Source: Candidatus Aminicenantota bacterium
Lineage (GTDB): Bacteria > Acidobacteriota > Aminicenantia > S016-38
Reading direction: 5' to 3'
Assembly: GCA_027062035.1 (NCBI GenBank)
Contig: JAMOUL010000002.1
Location: 1-18,222 of the forward strand
Length of the DNA stretch: 18,222 nucleotides
A model generated the notes under the pieces. That model did no database searches, was not told the origin of the DNA, and saw only the letters and a program-made list of their open reading frames with translations. This document shows positions 15,370-18,222 of this stretch, in pieces (position 1 is the first letter of the stretch; each line of letters opens with the position of its first letter). The translations under genes and the position numbers were made by a program.

Positions 15370-16293
15370 GTGATTATTACGGGAAAGAAACTGGGGAGAT
15401 ATAAGATCCTGAAACTTATAGGATCAGGTGGGTTCGGTACCGTGTATCTTGCTTTTGATACCTGGCTGGCTCAGGAAGTTGCAATAAAAGTTCCACATAG
15501 ACAGGAGGAAGAGCTTTCCAAACTTATAAAGGAGGCCAGATTACAGGCTTTTCTGCGCCATCCCAACATTGCCAGTCTTCTTACAGTTGAAAAGAAAGAG
15601 GGCATTTTCTTCCTTGTTATGGAATATGTGGACGGAACAAATCTTTCGACTCTTATAAAAAAGAAAAGGCGGCTGGATATTAAAACCACGCTTAATTTTT
15701 TAACCCAGATACTGGAAGCGGTGGCATACGCCCACAGTAAAAATGTAATACATCGTGACCTCAGATCCTCCAATATTCTTATTTCCAGGGAGGGGGTGGT
15801 GAAAATAACGGATTTTGGTACCTCAAAATTTATGGAAAAGACCTTTGCCTCGACCAGAATTGGATCACCTCCCTATATGGCGCCAGAACAATTTGAGGGT
15901 AGAGCCACCTTTGCCTCAGATATCTACTCAATTGGGTGCATTGCCTACGAGATGCTGACCGGGAGAGTTCCCATTATGGAAACGGATCCGAGAACAATCT
16001 ATGCCATGGCAAAGGAGGGAAAAATTGATCCTCCCCGAAAATATGTGAGTACTATTCCCATAGAAGTTGAAGAAATGGTTATGAAAGCTTTAATGAAAAA
16101 CCCTTCGGATCGGTATTCCTCTGCAAAGGAGTTTCTTGAGGTGGTTAAGTCCTTTTCCGGAGGTGGTACTATAACCCATACAGGTACAAGGGGTTCCACA
16201 ATAAAAAATAAAGGAAAAACTAAATGCTGGAACTGTGGTAGAATAATTCCTGAGGATGCAAAAATCTGTCCTTATTGTGGGGAGATTCAATAG
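15370..16293 (+). CDS. Hanks-type protein kinase with C-terminal zinc ribbon
   Basis: The 307-residue protein is a soluble eukaryotic-like kinase. The kinase domain (about 10-262) has the glycine loop GSGGFGTVY (18-26), VAIK with Lys40, alphaC Glu56, catalytic loop HRDLRSSNIL (128-137), DFG (148-150), a short activation segment with YMAPEQ (169-174), and DIYSIGCIAYEMLTGR. All catalytic residues are present except that the usual Lys of HRDLK is Arg132, giving a loop like that of Src-type tyrosine kinases. A Gly/Thr-rich linker (264-284) leads to a zinc ribbon CWNC-x10-CPYC (Cys286, 289, 300, 303). There is no transmembrane segment or PASTA domain. It starts with GTG four bases after rsmE without a good ribosome-binding site, and lies eight bases before the pilus ATPase gene. 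Control of pili or of the chaperone and translation genes is conceivable; the targets are unknown. Confidence 0.9.
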   Translation: MIITGKKLGRYKILKLIGSGGFGTVYLAFDTWLAQEVAIKVPHRQEEELSKLIKEARLQAFLRHPNIASLLTVEKKEGIFFLVMEYVDGTNLSTLIKKKRRLDIKTTLNFLTQILEAVAYAHSKNVIHRDLRSSNILISREGVVKITDFGTSKFMEKTFASTRIGSPPYMAPEQFEGRATFASDIYSIGCIAYEMLTGRVPIMETDPRTIYAMAKEGKIDPPRKYVSTIPIEVEEMVMKALMKNPSDRYSSAKEFLEVVKSFSGGGTITHTGTRGSTIKNKGKTKCWNCGRIIPEDAKICPYCGEIQ

Positions 16294-16301
16294 GAGGAAC
16301 C

Positions 16302-17516
16302 ATGCATATTAATGAAATTTTAAAAATAGCGGTGGAAAGGAATGCATCGGATGTCCATTTAAAAGTGGGTAATTTTCCTATTCTGAGAATTAATGGAAAT
16401 CTTGTTCCACTTGTGGAACTGAATAAGAGGTTAATGCCCGAAGATACTCTTGCAATGGCCCTTTCTATGATGAACCAGAGACAGAAGCAGCTTTTTAAGG
16501 ATAACAAAGATCTTGACCTTGCTTACAGTGTAGCCGGACTGGGCAGATTCAGGGTCAATGTTTTTTATCAGCGAGGGAGCGTGGGAATTGTATTGAGGGT
16601 TATCCCTACCAAGATAAAAAGTGTTCAGGAATTGAACCTGCCACCTGTAATAGAAAAAATAGCCAATGAGGAAAGGGGACTTATCCTTGTTACAGGAACC
16701 ACCGGTTCCGGTAAGAGTACTACACTGGCGGCTATGATAGAGCACATTAACCAGAGCAAGAGGAGACATATCATTACCATTGAAGATCCTATTGAATACC
16801 TGTTCAGAGATAAAAAATCCATAATAAATCAGAGGGAAGTGGGTACCGATGTAAAAAGCTTCCTGCATGGTCTAAGGGAAGCTCTCCGTGAGGATCCGGA
16901 TGTTATCCTGGTGGGAGAAATGAGGGACCTTGAAACAATAGAAACAGCACTAATAGCTGCAGAAACAGGACACCTGGTTCTATCCACACTTCATACCCTT
17001 GATGCTACAGAAACCGTTAATAGAACCATAGGAATTTTCCCTCCGAATCAGCAGAGACAGATCAGGATACAGCTGGCAGCAGTTCTTAAGGCGGTTATCT
17101 CCATGAGGCTGGTTCCAAAGAAGGATCAGCAGGGAAGGGTTCCTGCGGTGGAAGTGATGATCAACACGCCGTTCATAAAGGATTGTATTCTCAATAAGGA
17201 AAAGACATTCCTTATTCCGGAGGCTATTGCAAAGGGAACTTCCCAGTACGGTATGCAAACCTTCGACCAGTCCCTGTTTTACCTTTACGAGAGGGGATTT
17301 ATTTCTCTGGAGGAAGCCATGCGCTGGGCATCCAACCCCAACGAGTTCAAACTCAAACTTATGGGAGTTGCCTCTACCGCAGATATTTCAAAGGAAGAAA
17401 TGGAATCCGAGCTCAAAAAACAGCTGGATTTAGGCATGGATTCATCTCCTGATGAGGGAGAAAAGGAAGATGACAAGGACAAACTTGAGGAAGAAATTGA
17501 AAGATTCGGACAGTAA
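16302..17516 (+). CDS. pilT: Type IV pilus retraction ATPase, PilT/PilU family
   Basis: The 404-residue protein is a hexameric secretion-superfamily ATPase that powers pilus retraction at the inner membrane. It has the N-terminal PAS-like domain (ASDVHLKVGNFPILRING, 15-32), GRFRVNVFYQR (81-91), Walker A GTTGSGKST (132-140), Asp box ITIEDPIEY (158-166), Walker B VILVGEMRD (201-209) and His box ETGHLVLSTLHT (221-232). The core around GEMRDLETIETAL is PilT-like, but the C-terminal part, EVMINTPFIKDCIL then GMQTFDQSLFYLYERG, follows the PilU pattern rather than the PilT AIRNLIRE motif. An acidic tail rich in Glu, Asp and Lys (about 363-404) follows. The start is the ATG preceded by AGGAGG (16292-16297); the longer frame from 16275 would run into the kinase gene and has no such site. 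Confidence 0.92.
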   Translation: MHINEILKIAVERNASDVHLKVGNFPILRINGNLVPLVELNKRLMPEDTLAMALSMMNQRQKQLFKDNKDLDLAYSVAGLGRFRVNVFYQRGSVGIVLRVIPTKIKSVQELNLPPVIEKIANEERGLILVTGTTGSGKSTTLAAMIEHINQSKRRHIITIEDPIEYLFRDKKSIINQREVGTDVKSFLHGLREALREDPDVILVGEMRDLETIETALIAAETGHLVLSTLHTLDATETVNRTIGIFPPNQQRQIRIQLAAVLKAVISMRLVPKKDQQGRVPAVEVMINTPFIKDCILNKEKTFLIPEAIAKGTSQYGMQTFDQSLFYLYERGFISLEEAMRWASNPNEFKLKLMGVASTADISKEEMESELKKQLDLGMDSSPDEGEKEDDKDKLEEEIERFGQ

Positions 17517-17931
17517 ACTGGAAGAATCTGCCCTTCGCATCCTTTCCATAAGAGATCATTCAGAAAGGGAACTTTTTCAGAAATTGAAGAAGAGGGGTTT
17601 TGAGGTGGAAAGGATTGTAAGCCTCATTGAAAGGTTAAAGGAAACGGGGGTTCTTGATGATCGGCGATTTGCAATATCCTATGCCCGCTGGAGGAGAAAG
17701 AAACTATATGGAAATAGAAAAATATATGCGGAACTCCTGAATAAAGGAGTGGATAGGGAACTGGCCCTGGAAGCTATAGAATCCGTATCGGAAGAGATGG
17801 GAGAGGCTGAGGCAGCCAGGACCCTTGCCAGAAAAAAGGGGACCAGAGGGGAAAAATTGTTTAGATTCCTTGTGCAGAGGGGGTTTTCCATGGAAGTTGC
17901 CAGGGAGGTAGCGCAGAATGAAGACAGCTGA
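17470..17931 (+). CDS. recX: Regulatory protein RecX
   Basis: This small, highly charged helical protein of about 153 residues is built of three-helix RecX repeats. ESALRILSIRDHSERELFQKLKKRG matches the family 'AL..L..R..S..EL..KL...G' pattern (shown here only as its consensus positions), followed by VLDDRRFAISYARWR and the typical 'G...I..EL..KGV' block at YGNRKIYAELLNKGV. RecX binds RecA filaments and limits recombinase and SOS activity; recA itself is not in the window. The start is uncertain: ATG 17452, ATG 17470 and TTG 17497 are in frame and all lie within the pilT 3' end, where the purine-rich acidic-tail codons mimic ribosome-binding sites. I chose 17470, with AGGGAG-type sequence upstream. 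TTG 17497, behind GAGGAAG, is a fair alternative and would still keep the whole domain. It overlaps alaS by 14 bases. Confidence 0.88.
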   Translation: MTRTNLRKKLKDSDSKLEESALRILSIRDHSERELFQKLKKRGFEVERIVSLIERLKETGVLDDRRFAISYARWRRKKLYGNRKIYAELLNKGVDRELALEAIESVSEEMGEAEAARTLARKKGTRGEKLFRFLVQRGFSMEVAREVAQNEDS

Positions 17932-18222
17932 GATAAGAAAACTCTTTCTCGAGTTCTTTAAAAATAAGGGACATACGGTGGTTCCAAGTTCATCCCTTAT
18001 CCCAACAAATGACCCCACCCTTCTTTTTACCAATGCGGGTATGAATCAGTTCAAGGACGTTTTTCTTGGGCTGGAAAAAAGGTCCTATAAGAGAGCCACT
18101 TCAGTACAGAAATGTATGAGAGCAGGAGGAAAACACAACGATCTGGAGGTTGTAGGGCTTACACATAGACACCATACTTTCTTCGAAATGCTGGGGAATT
18201 TTTCCTTTGGCGATTACTTTAA
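17918..18222 (+). CDS. alaS: Alanyl-tRNA synthetase, 3' partial (runs off window)
   Basis: The frame opens at ATG 17918 and continues past the window end, so only the first 101 residues are visible. They are clearly the start of the class II AlaRS catalytic domain: EIRKLFLEFFKNKGH (5-19), PSSSLIPTNDPTLLFTNAGM (23-42), the motif-2 region with CMRAGGKHNDLEVVG, and HHTFFEMLGNFSFGDYF at the end. It charges tRNA-Ala. GGAGGT (17904-17909) lies eight bases upstream, within recX, whose stop comes after the alaS start (14-base overlap). recX followed by alaS suggests they are the last known members of the hrcA operon. The editing and C-Ala domains lie outside the window. Confidence 0.96.
   Translation, partial: MKTAEIRKLFLEFFKNKGHTVVPSSSLIPTNDPTLLFTNAGMNQFKDVFLGLEKRSYKRATSVQKCMRAGGKHNDLEVVGLTHRHHTFFEMLGNFSFGDYF

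Noticed and set aside
16275..16301. Pilus ATPase starting at ATG 16275
   Set aside because: It lies inside the kinase zinc-ribbon coding region and lacks a ribosome-binding site; AGGAGG stands right before ATG 16302 and the family N-terminus fits there.
1..18222. tRNA, rRNA, CRISPR arrays, insertion sequences, prophage genes
   Set aside because: No tRNA-like cloverleaf, repeat-spacer series, transposase, integrase or terminal repeats were seen in either strand.

Overview
The window is a gene-dense stretch of a bacterial chromosome with almost no intergenic space. A partial gene runs off each end. I see no RNA genes, insertion sequences, CRISPR arrays or phage genes. The proteins are rich in Lys, Glu and Ile and the DNA leans moderately to AT. 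Split heptose genes (rfaE1/rfaE2) imply a Gram-negative envelope with heptose-containing lipopolysaccharide. A pilus retraction ATPase implies type IV pili. A serine palmitoyltransferase-like enzyme hints at sphingolipids. The archaeal-type, cofactor-independent phosphoglycerate mutase fits a deep-branching, possibly anaerobic or thermophilic lineage. An Acidobacteriota/Aminicenantota-like bacterium is my guess, at low confidence; nothing here fixes the taxon.

Left part (1-6082): a glycosyltransferase (5' truncated) and an unrecognised 216-residue protein form a + strand pair. They converge on a - strand operon, read right to left, that encodes a serine palmitoyltransferase-like PLP enzyme and then a secreted M1-type metallopeptidase. 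Divergent from this operon is an extended short-chain dehydrogenase. The SPT-like enzyme and the SDR together could carry out early steps of bacterial sphingolipid synthesis. This is an inference, and no ceramide synthase is in view.

Middle part (6083-10195): a sodium:proton antiporter-like membrane protein on + converges, with overlapping 3' ends, on the rfaE1-rfaE2 pair on -. The pair supplies ADP-activated heptose for lipopolysaccharide. Phosphoglycerate mutase on + diverges from rfaE1 across a very compact shared promoter region.

Right part (10218-18222): one long + operon, hrcA-grpE-dnaK-dnaJ-rsmE-kinase-pilT/U-recX-alaS, with nearly every junction overlapping or a few bases apart. It joins the heat-shock chaperone machine and its repressor to a 16S rRNA methyltransferase, a Hanks-type kinase with a zinc-ribbon tail, a pilus retraction ATPase, a RecA regulator and alanyl-tRNA synthetase. 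I find no CIRCE operator upstream of hrcA.

Two genes (the SDR and rfaE1) have -10-like hexamers exactly six bases before the start codon and no Shine-Dalgarno sequence; hrcA is similar. This suggests leaderless transcripts. Other genes have strong GGAGG-type sites, so both initiation modes may coexist. No intergenic stretch exceeds 300 bases, and I see no convincing intrinsic terminator.
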